DNA of 64,000 nt from Hyphomicrobium denitrificans ATCC 51888 (GCF_000143145.1 NC_014313.1:2790001-2854000); one strand, 5' to 3'. Positions 28,386 through 37,093 are shown, counted from the stretch's first letter. The notes: generated from the sequence alone by a model not told the origin. Made by a program: numbers and translations.

Positions 28386-30194
28386 ATGATTTCGCACCGA
28401 AAGGCGGCTGTTGCAGCGGCTTCCCTCCTGTCGGCCTTCGTCATGGTGCCGACGGTATCCTTCGCGGAACCGCCGCAAGGCGACGCAGCAACGGAGCAGG
28501 ACAAAAAGCATCGCGGACGCGAGGGCGGCGAACGGCGCGCGCCGCGCGAGGAAGGCCGTGGTGGCGGCGCGGGCATGCAAGGCAAAGAGCAGCGCGAGAA
28601 CCGGCGCGGCGGCGACCGCCAGGGGCAAGTGCCGCGTGAGGAGCGACGTGGCGGCGGCCAGCAGGAGATGAAGCCGCAAGGTCAGTTCGGGCAGCCGCAA
28701 CGGCCACAGCGCAATCAGGGCTTCGACAACGCTCAGCAGCCAAACAAGCCGGCGCTTGCGCCAGGTAGAAACGAAGATGGCAACAAGCCTTCGTTTACGA
28801 AACAGCCGCGCATTCAAGAAGCTCCGCCCGTCAACAACGCCGCTCCGAAAGAAACGGCGCCTCCCCCTCCGAACACGTTCTCCAAGGACCGCGGACCGGA
28901 TCGTTTCAATCCTGATCGCGGCTCGCGGGATAACAAGCGGATCGGCGATCGGAATCCCGACTCTCGAGGCAGGCCCGATGCTGGCCCAGGCGCGGCTCCG
29001 AACACGGTTTCGCCAACCGGCAATCAACCGGGCTTCAGGCCGGGCGATCGACCGAGGCCATCGGTCGGCGGCTTCGGCGCAGCCGCGGATCGCGCCAGAA
29101 ATCTTCCACGGCCGCCGTCAGCCGCTGACGCGCGCGTGCGTTTCGACAACCTGCGCAAGCAGCGGACCGAGAAAACTCTTTCGGGCGGCGGCGTCGAGAT
29201 CAAGGAACCCGGCAACCGGACGATCTTCAAGCAGAACAATCGTTTCGTCATTCAGCATGACGAGACCGAACGTCTGCGTCGCGTTGCTCCAAATGCGCGT
29301 TTCGAGAAGGGCCGCAGCGGCACGAACATCGCCGTCATCGACCGGCCGGGCAACGTCAAGATCTATTCCGAGACGGATGCGAACGGACGTCTGCTCCGGC
29401 GCTACCGGCGCGGGCCTGACGGTCGCGATGTGATCATCATCGACAACCGGCACCGCGATCGCCGCGGCGTCAGAGGCCGTGATATCGCGGCGGGCGTCGG
29501 GATTGGCATCGGCGTGGTGGCTGGCGCAGCCATCCTCAACTCCATGCTCGATGTGCCGCCACCGCGCGTTCGTATCCCGCGCGACCAGTACATCGTCGAG
29601 TACGAAGGCGCGAGCGACGAGGCCGTCTATGACGCTCTGAGCGCGCCGCCGGTGGACGAGTTCAGCGATCGCTATACGCTGGACGAAATCCGCGCCACGG
29701 CGACGCTGCGCGATCGCATGCGCCGCATCGACCTCGATGACATCAACTTCGAGTTCGGCTCGTGGGAGGTCGATCCGGGCGAGTATCGCAAGCTCGAACG
29801 TGTCGCCCGTGCGATGAAGCGCGTGATTTCCCGCAACCCGAACGAGGTCTTCATGATCGAAGGCTACACTGATGCGGTCGGGTCGCAGGAAGACAATCTC
29901 TCGCTTTCAGACCGGCGCGCGGAATCGGTAGCGGAAGTTCTGACCGAAGAGTTCCAGGTGCCGTTCGAGAACCTCGTCACTCAGGGTTACGGCGAGGACT
30001 ATCTCAAGGTACCGACGCAGGCTGCGGAACGTCTGAACCGGCGCGTTGCAGTTCGGCGCATCACGCCGCTGCTGGCACGCGGAGATGAGCCGCCAGGCCG
30101 GGCCGTGCCGCCGCCGCGCCGCGACGACGAGCGCTATGACCAGGGGCCCGACGACCGCGGCGGACCAGGCCCCGGCGGGCCGGACAGATACTGA
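28386..30194 (+). CDS. OmpA family protein with long disordered Arg/Gly/Pro/Gln-rich region
   Basis: 602-residue envelope protein. A signal peptide (about 1-28, ending SFA-EPP) is followed by about 230 residues of low-complexity sequence rich in Arg, Gly, Gln, Pro and Asn with repeated GG, RR and PQ steps. A short Gly-zipper-like hydrophobic segment (IAAGVGIGIGVVAGAAIL) lies near 365-380. The C-terminal OmpA/peptidoglycan-binding domain contains EGYTDAVGSQEDNLSLSDRRA and ends in a Pro/Arg/Asp-rich tail. It likely links the outer membrane to peptidoglycan; no beta-barrel is visible. A strong terminator follows. Confidence 0.8.
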   Translation: MISHRKAAVAAASLLSAFVMVPTVSFAEPPQGDAATEQDKKHRGREGGERRAPREEGRGGGAGMQGKEQRENRRGGDRQGQVPREERRGGGQQEMKPQGQFGQPQRPQRNQGFDNAQQPNKPALAPGRNEDGNKPSFTKQPRIQEAPPVNNAAPKETAPPPPNTFSKDRGPDRFNPDRGSRDNKRIGDRNPDSRGRPDAGPGAAPNTVSPTGNQPGFRPGDRPRPSVGGFGAAADRARNLPRPPSAADARVRFDNLRKQRTEKTLSGGGVEIKEPGNRTIFKQNNRFVIQHDETERLRRVAPNARFEKGRSGTNIAVIDRPGNVKIYSETDANGRLLRRYRRGPDGRDVIIIDNRHRDRRGVRGRDIAAGVGIGIGVVAGAAILNSMLDVPPPRVRIPRDQYIVEYEGASDEAVYDALSAPPVDEFSDRYTLDEIRATATLRDRMRRIDLDDINFEFGSWEVDPGEYRKLERVARAMKRVISRNPNEVFMIEGYTDAVGSQEDNLSLSDRRAESVAEVLTEEFQVPFENLVTQGYGEDYLKVPTQAAERLNRRVAVRRITPLLARGDEPPGRAVPPPRRDDERYDQGPDDRGGPGPGGPDRY

Positions 30195-30200
30195 TCCCAT

Positions 30201-30233
30201 AAAAAGGCGCATCTTAACGGTGCGCCTTTTTTT
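30201..30233 (+). terminator. Rho-independent terminator after the OmpA-family gene
   Basis: AAAAAGGCGCA and TGCGCCTTTTTTT form a GC-rich stem with a 9-base loop, with an A-run on the left and a run of seven T on the right. It starts 6 bases after the stop. This is the clearest intrinsic terminator in the window. Confidence 0.9.
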
Positions 30234-30248
30234 CATTCGGTGTGCAGC

Positions 30249-31976
30249 ATGCAAGACGAGCCGATGCGTCGCGTCGTTCTGATCGGCGCGACCGGCTTTT
30301 TCGGACGGCGGCTGGCTGAGCGGCTGGCGACCATTCCGCAGATCGCACTTGTCGTGACGTCCCGTGATGAGGCGCGGGCGCGACAAGCGGCCGAAGCGAT
30401 CCTGGTGGCGCACGCATCAGCGTCCGTGGCGTTTCTTGCGTTCGTGCGTAATGATCCTGCGAGCCTTGAGCGATTGCGGGCTCTCTCGCCGTGGCTCGTC
30501 ATCGATGCGTCGGGACCATTCCAATCGGCGGATTACAGTCTGGCGCGCGCCGTTCTCAGCATGGACGCACACTGGATCGATCTTGCCGATGCGCGCGATT
30601 ATCTTATCGGATTTGAAGCGGCGCTCGACGAGCCAGCGCGCCGTCGCGGATTGGTGGCGCGGGCCGGTGCGAGTTCGACGCCGGCGCTCTCGGATGCCGT
30701 GGTCGCGAGTTTGACGCGCGGCTGGCGGCGCATCGATACCGTCGATATTGCCATCACACCGGGCGGCGCAGGCGACGTCGGCGAGGCGGTGATCGGCGCG
30801 ATCTTGAGTTATGCCGGATCGCCGGTTGCGATTTTCGCGGAAGGCCAGCGCGCCGCGACGTCCGGATGGGGCAGCGTGCGGCGCTCTCGCATTGACGGGC
30901 TCGGAGTTCGCTATCTGTCGCCGGTCGAGACGGCTGACGCGGATCTGCTTCCGGCGCGGTTCGCGATCACGTCGCGGGTGGCGTTTTATGCCGGACTTGA
31001 ATCGCGCGTCGAGCAGTTCGGGCTGCTCTGCCTTGCGAAGCTTCGCCAGATCGGCGTCGCCGGAGATTTGCGGCGGCTTGCGCCGCTTCTCCGATCCGCA
31101 CGGAAGCTGACGAGCGTGACGGCTTCTGATCGCGGCGGCATGACGGTCCATTGCGCGGGCCTCGATGGCGACGGCCGCCAGATTTGCGCGCAGTGGAAGC
31201 TGATTGCTGAACAAGGCGCGGGGCCGAACGTGCCGATATTGCCCGCTTTAGCGTTGGTTCGCGCCCTTCTCAAAGGTGAGGTTGCCAGCGGCGCCGCTCC
31301 CGCAGTTGGGATTCTCTCGTTGGATGCAATCGAAGCGGAAATGCCGGCACCGTCGCTGCGCACATCGCGTTCGAGTAGCGTCAACGATCAAGGTTCGAGT
31401 TTATTCGCCGAAGCATGCGGAGCGGACGCTTATCGCGCGCTACCGCGTCCGTTGCGTGCCTTCCACGACAACGACGGCGTTCCGGTCTGGGCCGGGAAAG
31501 CCGACATCGATGTTTCGCGCAATCTCCTGGCGAGATGCGTCCGGTTCGCGTTCGGGTTTCCTGCCGCCGGGCGTGACGTTCCGATCACCGTCAGCGTCGA
31601 CCGGCGCGCGGGGCAAGAGACTTGGACGCGAAACTTCGCGGGGCAGCGTTTCGCATCGCGCCTGACGCACGAAAGCGGCAACGTCGTCTCGGAGCGCTTT
31701 GGGCCGTTCAAGATTTTGCTCGCAATCAAAGCAGTCGGCGAGCGGATCGAAATGCCGGTCATCGGGTGGCGTCTCGGTCCGATCGCGCTTCCGCGCGCTC
31801 TCGCGCCGAAATCGAACACGCGCGAATTCGTCGACGAGCGCGGTCGCTTCCGGTTCGACGTCGCGATTGGCTTGCCGCTCATCGGTCAGCTTGCGCATTA
31901 TCGCGGCTGGCTCGAGCCCAAAATCTTATCGGCGCGAAACTTCCAGGATAGCGAAGTTGCAGCCGCCAAACTGTGA
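30249..31976 (+). CDS. Saccharopine dehydrogenase-like NAD(P)-binding protein with C-terminal DUF4166-like domain
   Basis: 575-residue protein. A Rossmann fold opens it (RRVVLIGATGFFGRRL), and the trans-acting saccharopine-dehydrogenase-like part runs to about residue 340. The last 190 residues (from FAEACGADAYRALPRPLRAFHD to HYRGWLEP) match what I know of DUF4166. The substrate is unknown. Three starts are possible: GTG 30240, ATG 30249 and ATG 30264, the last just before the Rossmann strand. It begins right after a strong terminator, so it has its own promoter or leaderless start, and it converges with the nuclease gene. Confidence 0.72.
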   Translation: MQDEPMRRVVLIGATGFFGRRLAERLATIPQIALVVTSRDEARARQAAEAILVAHASASVAFLAFVRNDPASLERLRALSPWLVIDASGPFQSADYSLARAVLSMDAHWIDLADARDYLIGFEAALDEPARRRGLVARAGASSTPALSDAVVASLTRGWRRIDTVDIAITPGGAGDVGEAVIGAILSYAGSPVAIFAEGQRAATSGWGSVRRSRIDGLGVRYLSPVETADADLLPARFAITSRVAFYAGLESRVEQFGLLCLAKLRQIGVAGDLRRLAPLLRSARKLTSVTASDRGGMTVHCAGLDGDGRQICAQWKLIAEQGAGPNVPILPALALVRALLKGEVASGAAPAVGILSLDAIEAEMPAPSLRTSRSSSVNDQGSSLFAEACGADAYRALPRPLRAFHDNDGVPVWAGKADIDVSRNLLARCVRFAFGFPAAGRDVPITVSVDRRAGQETWTRNFAGQRFASRLTHESGNVVSERFGPFKILLAIKAVGERIEMPVIGWRLGPIALPRALAPKSNTREFVDERGRFRFDVAIGLPLIGQLAHYRGWLEPKILSARNFQDSEVAAAKL

Positions 31977-31984
31977 GCAGGTGA

Positions 31985-32731
31985 TCAGTCGGGCGACGCG
32001 GGACGCCAGCCTGCGGCGAGCGCTTCGGCTTCCGAGCAGAACCATCGCTCGCCGCGCGCGGTGTCGATCTTCACGCGGCCGTACCACGGGCTCCAGGGCA
32101 TATGATAGATATGGCCGTGCGATGAGATGTTGCCCTTGATCGCGCAGCCGCCCGGCGCGGTCGCTTCGGCGACCTTCCATCCGGCGCGTCGGAAGTCCCA
32201 AGGCGCTTCGGCGGGGCCTTGCCAGACTCCGGCCTGTCGCGCGCGCGCTTCGGCTTCCACGTCCACGTAGGTGCGCGCGTATTTGACGAACGCCCACGCC
32301 ATGCCGGCGCGAACCATTGCTTCGTTGATGTCAATGCCATCCTCGATGCAAACCGCGAGCGTTCGATGGTAGACATCGCTTCCGGTTCGGTCGCAGGTCA
32401 GGTCCTTGTGTTGGACCAAAGAGCGAAGGAACGCCGCCGAGACCTTGCCGCAGTCCCAGCTCTCGCCGCTCGCGGTCCGGCACGTCTGCGCCAGTTCCGG
32501 CGCGTCGATGCCTTCGAGACGGACGCGCGTCGGCCCGACATCGAGCGTATCGCCATCGACGACTTGGGCTTGTCCGGTGATGATCGCTGGATCGTTGGTG
32601 GCCGATGGTCCGGTCACGGCGACGGCAATCGCCGGCACAAGAAGCAGTACCGCGAGCGCAGCGAAAAACGCACCGGCCGAGAGACCGGTGCGGCTGAGTT
32701 TTACGGACAGGACGGACGCCAAAACATTCAT
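31985..32731 (-). CDS. Secreted staphylococcal-nuclease-like (thermonuclease) protein
   Basis: 248 residues: an N-terminal hydrophobic segment (about 18-40, signal peptide or anchor), an SNase domain (about 52-172), then a Cys-containing C-terminal module. The SNase active-site residues all look kept: VVDGDTL for calcium, Arg71 in RVRLEGIDAPE with Asp76 and Glu79, and Arg123 in DVYHR. This fits a functional calcium-dependent nuclease acting outside the cytoplasm. The tail (GCAIKGNIS, then YHMPWSPWY and GERWFCSEAEA) is a recurrent partner of such nucleases, probably a small Cys-stabilised binding domain. It converges with the DUF4166 gene. Confidence 0.85.
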   Translation of the reverse strand: MNVLASVLSVKLSRTGLSAGAFFAALAVLLLVPAIAVAVTGPSATNDPAIITGQAQVVDGDTLDVGPTRVRLEGIDAPELAQTCRTASGESWDCGKVSAAFLRSLVQHKDLTCDRTGSDVYHRTLAVCIEDGIDINEAMVRAGMAWAFVKYARTYVDVEAEARARQAGVWQGPAEAPWDFRRAGWKVAEATAPGGCAIKGNISSHGHIYHMPWSPWYGRVKIDTARGERWFCSEAEALAAGWRPASPD

Positions 32732-32820
32732 CGGCGTCGAGTCTCGGTGAGTCGTGTGTCACAACCTGGGCGGACTCGTGTCGGAGTTATACAATCTTAT
32801 ATTGCAATAACAACCGTCGC

Positions 32821-33594
32821 TTACCGGGTTGCAGATAGGCCGATTGCCGATTGCAGGCCGCGAGCTTCGGAAAGGTTGGCGCCGACGGTGGCCGTGCCGG
32901 TCAGATCGGCGCCGTCGAGTGTCGCGCCAGAGAAATTCGCGCCGCCAAGCCGCGCGCCTCGCAAATTGGCTCGCGCCAGATTGGCGTCGCGGAAATTTGC
33001 GTGCTCGAGACTGTTCATGCTGAGATTGGCTTCCGTCAGATTGGCGCGGCTGAAGTTCGCCGCCGCGAGGCTCGCCATCGGCGTGATCAAAACCTCTTCG
33101 CGCGGATCGCGTGGGCCGAAGGTCGCCGACGTCAGATCAGCGTCGCTGAAATCGACGGAATCGAACCGGCCGTTCAGATGCGCGGCAACCAGGCGTGCGT
33201 TTCGGAACGACAGGATCGGCGCGCGAGGCGTCGCCATATCGACAAAGACATTCGGCCTTAGAATACTGGCGCCCGAGAGGTCGGCGCGCGATAGATCCGT
33301 TCCGATCAGCGTGGCGCGATCGAGGCGCGCGGCTTTGAGACTCGCGCCGGAGAGATCGGCTCCCGTCAGATCCGCACCATAGAAATTGACGCCGTCGAGC
33401 TTGGCTTTTTTGAAATTGAGGCCGCTCAGATCGAGGTCTGAAAGATCCTTGTTCGAGAGATTGGGCGTTTGGCCCGAGGGTGTGGCAAACAGAAGGGCCG
33501 TGACCTGTCGCGCGGTCATATCGGCGGCGCGCACAGCAGCCGGAACCGCGCAGCAGAGGATCATCCACAATATTGCTTTGCGCCCAACCAACAT
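32821..33594 (-). CDS. Secreted pentapeptide-repeat protein
   Basis: 257 residues from the chosen start (MLVGRKAILW). A signal peptide ends near AVRAADM. Two blocks of A(D/N)LXX-type pentapeptides (about 50-115 and 140-245) predict right-handed quadrilateral beta-helices, interrupted by a segment with FGPRDPREEV. Function is unknown; export argues against the cytosolic gyrase-mimic role of Qnr proteins. The first ATG of the frame (33612) would add six residues. It is divergent from the AsmA gene. Confidence 0.8.
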   Translation of the reverse strand: MLVGRKAILWMILCCAVPAAVRAADMTARQVTALLFATPSGQTPNLSNKDLSDLDLSGLNFKKAKLDGVNFYGADLTGADLSGASLKAARLDRATLIGTDLSRADLSGASILRPNVFVDMATPRAPILSFRNARLVAAHLNGRFDSVDFSDADLTSATFGPRDPREEVLITPMASLAAANFSRANLTEANLSMNSLEHANFRDANLARANLRGARLGGANFSGATLDGADLTGTATVGANLSEARGLQSAIGLSATR

Positions 33595-33696
33595 TCGTCC
33601 TCCGCCGAGCAAAAAAACGTCCGACGCCCAAGCGACGGATCATATAATGGCCTGAAGTTTCACGTACCAGCTACTAACCGAATTCCGAGGATTTGA

Positions 33697-36033
33697 ATGG
33701 CACCGCAACCTCCTGGGCCACCTCCACAGTTTCCCGGCTCTAGGGGGGACTACGTGCGTGCGCCGCTCGGTTCCGGTCCGCGCCGGCGGCCGCCCCCTCC
33801 GCCGCCGCGTCGGCGCAACGGCCTCCTGCTCGGCATCGTCTATTTCTTCCTCTTCGTGCTTCTCGTTGGCGGCGCGGGCGTCGCCTATCTCGCGTTCAAT
33901 CCGCCGAGTGACTTCATCCGGCAGCGGATCGCCGACGAAGTTCGCTCGCGCACCGGGCGCGAACTCGTAATGGCCGGACCGGCGTCTTTCACGTTCTATC
34001 CGGCGATCGGCATCTCGCTCAAAGACGTGTCGCTGTCGGGACCGCCGGGCATGGACGGCAAGCTCGCGCAGATGCAGGCGCTGGACGTCAGCATCAACGC
34101 GTCGGCGCTGCTGTCCCGTCGCGCAGAAATTCAGTCGCTCGTGCTCAGGAACCCGACGTTCGATTTCCGCATCGACAAGGACGGACGCAAGAACTGGCAA
34201 TTTGCGTCAGGCCCGGAGCCGGTGCGGTATGCCGAGCTTCAGGCACAAGGCACGCGCGCCGACGTCGCGCCGTTCGTGATGGCTGCCGCGGACGCTGCAC
34301 CCGCTGCGCAGAGCGGCATCGCAATTCATGATTTGAAGCTCGATGACGTGAGGATCGAAGGCGGCACGTTCCGCTTCACTGACGAACGCAGCGGCAGAAC
34401 CGAGCAGGTGCATGGCGTCAACGCGAAGCTCGGACTTCCCTCACTCAGCAAGCCGTTGACGGCGACGGGCCAGTTCGGCTGGCACGATAAGCTGCTCAAT
34501 TTCGACGGCTCCGTTTCCGACGTCGGCAATTTCAAGCTGCAGCAAGCGGCTCATCTCAAGTTCAAAGCGAAGAACGATGTGCTGGCGGCATCCTACGACG
34601 GTAGCGTGACGCTCGACGAAGGCGTCGCGCTCGAAGGTCAGGTCAACGCGCAATCAGACTCCGCACGCGCGCTCGCGCAATGGTTCGGCACGCGGCTGCC
34701 TCCGGTTTCCGGGTTCGGGCCGCTGTCGATCCAGGGCACGTTGAAAACGAGCGGCAATGTCACCGATTTCCAGAATGCGCAGTTCGGGCTCGACGGCGCG
34801 GTCGCAAAGGGAACGATCCGGGTCACGACAGGCGGCGTCCGGCCGTTCGTCGAGGCGGATCTCGCGATCTCCGAACTCGATCTCAACCATTATCTCACAA
34901 GCGCCGTTACCGGCGTGCTCGCGACGGAAAGTGCGGGCGAACCGGATCGCGCGCCCGCATCAGCGCCTCCGGCCAACGCAAACTCGGGTGGCGGTGCAAA
35001 GCAGCCAGACGAGATTGAGAAGCTTCTGAACGCGCCCGCCCAAAATCCGGGAGCGAAAGTTTACGGCGCCGTCCAGCGCGCCGGGTGGTCGAGCGAAAAG
35101 CTCAATCTGACGCTGCTCAACGTCGCCGACGGCAACATTCGCGCGAGCGCCGGGAAAATCCATTTCAAGAACATGACGCTCGGGCGTTCGTCGGTGGCGA
35201 TCGCCGTGAAGGACGCCGCGATGCGAGCCGACTTCAACGATGTCGAGTTGTATCAGGGGCGCGGCAAAGGCAGCGTGACGCTCGACGGTTCGGCGGGCTC
35301 GGCCAATCTCGCCGCGAACGTCAACCTGCAAGGCGTGTCGGCGCTGCCCTTCCTGAGGGATGCTGCGAATTTCGAATGGCTATCCGGCAAGGCCAACGTG
35401 GCGCTGAACCTCGCCGCGAACGGGCAGAGCCAGCTGCAGCTCGTCGAAAACCTGAACGGCAACGCCGCGTTCCGGTTCGCCGATGGCGCGGTCGTCGGCT
35501 TCAATCTGCCGGGCGCGCTGCACGGCCTCGCGAACGGCGATTTCTCGGGGCTGAAGAAGTCGCCGTCGGAGAAGACCGACTTCAGCGCGCTCGCCGCCTC
35601 CTTCACCGTCGCGAACGGCGTGGCGCAGAATCAGGATTTGCAGCTTCTGAGCCCGCTGCTGCGCGTTTCCGGCGCGGGGACCGTCCACATGCCGGAGCGG
35701 ACGGTCGACTACACCGTTAAGCCCAAGCTCGTGGCGTCTCTCGAAGGCCAGGACGGCAACGCCACGGAGACCGGGATCGAAGTGCCGGTGAGAATCTCGG
35801 GCTCCTGGGATCGGCCGAGCTACCGGCCCGATCTCAAGGGCGTGCTTTCCGATCCAGGCAAGGCGGTCGACACGATCAAGGAGCTTGGCAAGAAGTACAA
35901 AGGCAAAAGCGTCAACGAGATCGCCGACGATCTGCTCGGCAAGGACGATGGCGACGCTTCCGGCGACAAAGCCAACACGAAGAAGGCGGCAAAGAATTTG
36001 CTGAATAAGCTTTTCGGCAAACAGCAGGAGTAA
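33697..36033 (+). CDS. AsmA family protein
   Basis: 778-residue inner-membrane protein with a large periplasmic part. A Pro/Arg-rich cytosolic start (with a run of six Pro) precedes one transmembrane helix (about 43-66). The AsmA N-terminal domain begins right after, with FIRQRIADEVRSRTGRELVMAG. The C-terminal AsmA region contains LNGNAAFRFADGAVVGFNLPGALHGL and ends with a Lys-rich tail. Family members shape outer-membrane lipid or protein assembly; the exact role is unknown. It is monocistronic. Confidence 0.9.
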   Translation: MAPQPPGPPPQFPGSRGDYVRAPLGSGPRRRPPPPPPRRRNGLLLGIVYFFLFVLLVGGAGVAYLAFNPPSDFIRQRIADEVRSRTGRELVMAGPASFTFYPAIGISLKDVSLSGPPGMDGKLAQMQALDVSINASALLSRRAEIQSLVLRNPTFDFRIDKDGRKNWQFASGPEPVRYAELQAQGTRADVAPFVMAAADAAPAAQSGIAIHDLKLDDVRIEGGTFRFTDERSGRTEQVHGVNAKLGLPSLSKPLTATGQFGWHDKLLNFDGSVSDVGNFKLQQAAHLKFKAKNDVLAASYDGSVTLDEGVALEGQVNAQSDSARALAQWFGTRLPPVSGFGPLSIQGTLKTSGNVTDFQNAQFGLDGAVAKGTIRVTTGGVRPFVEADLAISELDLNHYLTSAVTGVLATESAGEPDRAPASAPPANANSGGGAKQPDEIEKLLNAPAQNPGAKVYGAVQRAGWSSEKLNLTLLNVADGNIRASAGKIHFKNMTLGRSSVAIAVKDAAMRADFNDVELYQGRGKGSVTLDGSAGSANLAANVNLQGVSALPFLRDAANFEWLSGKANVALNLAANGQSQLQLVENLNGNAAFRFADGAVVGFNLPGALHGLANGDFSGLKKSPSEKTDFSALAASFTVANGVAQNQDLQLLSPLLRVSGAGTVHMPERTVDYTVKPKLVASLEGQDGNATETGIEVPVRISGSWDRPSYRPDLKGVLSDPGKAVDTIKELGKKYKGKSVNEIADDLLGKDDGDASGDKANTKKAAKNLLNKLFGKQQE

Positions 36034-36067
36034 CGACGTCATTTTTGTCGCGATTCTGACGTCAAAA

Positions 36068-36084
36068 ACGGACGCTTCGTCCGT
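36068..36084 (+). terminator. Short hairpin after the AsmA gene
   Basis: ACGGACG and CGTCCGT flank a 3-base loop, about 35 bases after the AsmA stop. A second dyad, GACGTCA and TGACGTC, lies just upstream at 36035-36064. It may end the AsmA transcript, but there is no T-run on the plus strand. Confidence 0.35.
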
Positions 36085-36144
36085 CAAAACGACGCGTGAC
36101 ACGAATTGCAAAACATCTTGTTAAGCTCCTGGGCCGCCACGACG

Positions 36145-36204
36145 AAAAAAAATTCGGCATGGGGCAAAAAAAATCTTGCGCAGGGGGGGCATAGGCCTCA
36201 TATG
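36145..36204 (+). promoter_or_regulatory. Candidate promoter with phased A-tracts upstream of the SpeD-like gene
   Basis: Two runs of eight A (36145-36152 and 36166-36173) are 21 bases apart, two helical turns, which predicts curved DNA. Just downstream, TTGCGC (36176-36181) and CATATG (36199-36204) are 17 bases apart. The A-tracts would sit where an UP element does. The predicted leader is about 100 bases and holds an 8-codon open frame (36234-36260). Confidence 0.4.
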
Positions 36205-36308
36205 CACGCTCTCTCGTCTGTCCACCTGCCAACATGGTCGAGGTTTTCCAGAACCAATGAGGTAAGGAGCGGGCGAGTCAAACCTGTCTACTGGTTGGGG
36301 AGGGTCAT

Positions 36309-36863
36309 ATGGCCTTTAATGACACCCTCTTCCAATTGGGGATGGACTTGACTCGTTCAAGCACCGCCCAAAAGGAAGATCACTCGCGCGCTGAGTTCAA
36401 CGCGGAAGTGCAGGACTCGATTTCGAGTCCGATCGTCGATCGAAGCGTACACACTGCAGGGACTACGATCTTTATCGATCTCCACGGCGCCAAGCGCCTC
36501 GACGACATCAAGTCGGCCGAGCGTGCGACGAAGCGTGCCGTCGAGACCCTGGGCCTCAAGCTCAAGAGTCTCCACCTTGACCGCGTCGCCGGTGGCGGCG
36601 TGTCGGGTGTCGCGCTCCTGAGTTCCGGGCACCTCTCTCTGCAGGCATGCTCGCGGACGGGCTTTGCGGCCGTCGACGCGCGTGGATGTGCGGGCGTAAA
36701 GCCGGAAGTGGCTTTGCTCGCTCTCGCGGACGCCTTCGGGGCGCGCGAGGCCGTCATCCAGCGCAAGCGGGCGCAGGCAGACCTCGACGTGCCGGCATTG
36801 CGCGTTATCGCGAAAGCGCCGCGCAAGACCCAGCGTCAGCGGGCCCAGGCGAAGGCGGCTTAA
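36309..36863 (+). CDS. SpeD-like (S-adenosylmethionine decarboxylase fold) protein lacking the pyruvoyl serine
   Basis: 184 residues; residues 51-153 align without gaps to bacterial SpeD. It keeps the Ser-containing GVSG (Ser99), HLS, the AAVD core and Cys127, the equivalents of Ser55, His64, the core and Cys83 in Thermotoga SpeD. The serine that becomes the pyruvoyl cofactor (Ser63) is Gly107 here, the preceding Glu is Ser106, and the processing His68 is Gln112. It therefore should not self-cleave or decarboxylate by the known route. It has a 48-residue N-terminal extension and a basic Lys/Arg/Gln/Ala tail. A strong GGGGAGGG ribosome site sits 4 bases before the ATG. It has no polyamine gene neighbours, and its function is unknown. 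Confidence 0.75.
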   Translation: MAFNDTLFQLGMDLTRSSTAQKEDHSRAEFNAEVQDSISSPIVDRSVHTAGTTIFIDLHGAKRLDDIKSAERATKRAVETLGLKLKSLHLDRVAGGGVSGVALLSSGHLSLQACSRTGFAAVDARGCAGVKPEVALLALADAFGAREAVIQRKRAQADLDVPALRVIAKAPRKTQRQRAQAKAA

Positions 36864-36883
36864 GAAAGAAAGACTCTTTGTTT

Positions 36884-36925
36884 GCGCCGGGCGACTCCCC
36901 TTGCGGGGAGCCGGCCGCCCGGCGC
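36884..36925 (+). terminator. Long GC-rich hairpin after the SpeD-like gene
   Basis: GCGCCGGGCG (36884-36893) pairs with CGCCCGGCGC (36916-36925). An inner stem, CTCCCC and GGGGAG, closes a 4-base loop. It starts 20 bases after the stop, with no T-run. Confidence 0.5.
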
Positions 36926-37093
36926 GGATGAGTGTCGTTGCGCTCAGCGGCTTTCTTTCGGGGAGCGACCGCTAGGCGCGTAGTCGCCTCGACTTTCTTC
37001 GTACCAGTGACAGGCGCCGCGATCAGGGTCTTCTGATCGCGGCTTTCGTGCTGTCTGCGATCTAAGGAGCGCCGGACTGACTCGCGAGCGAGC

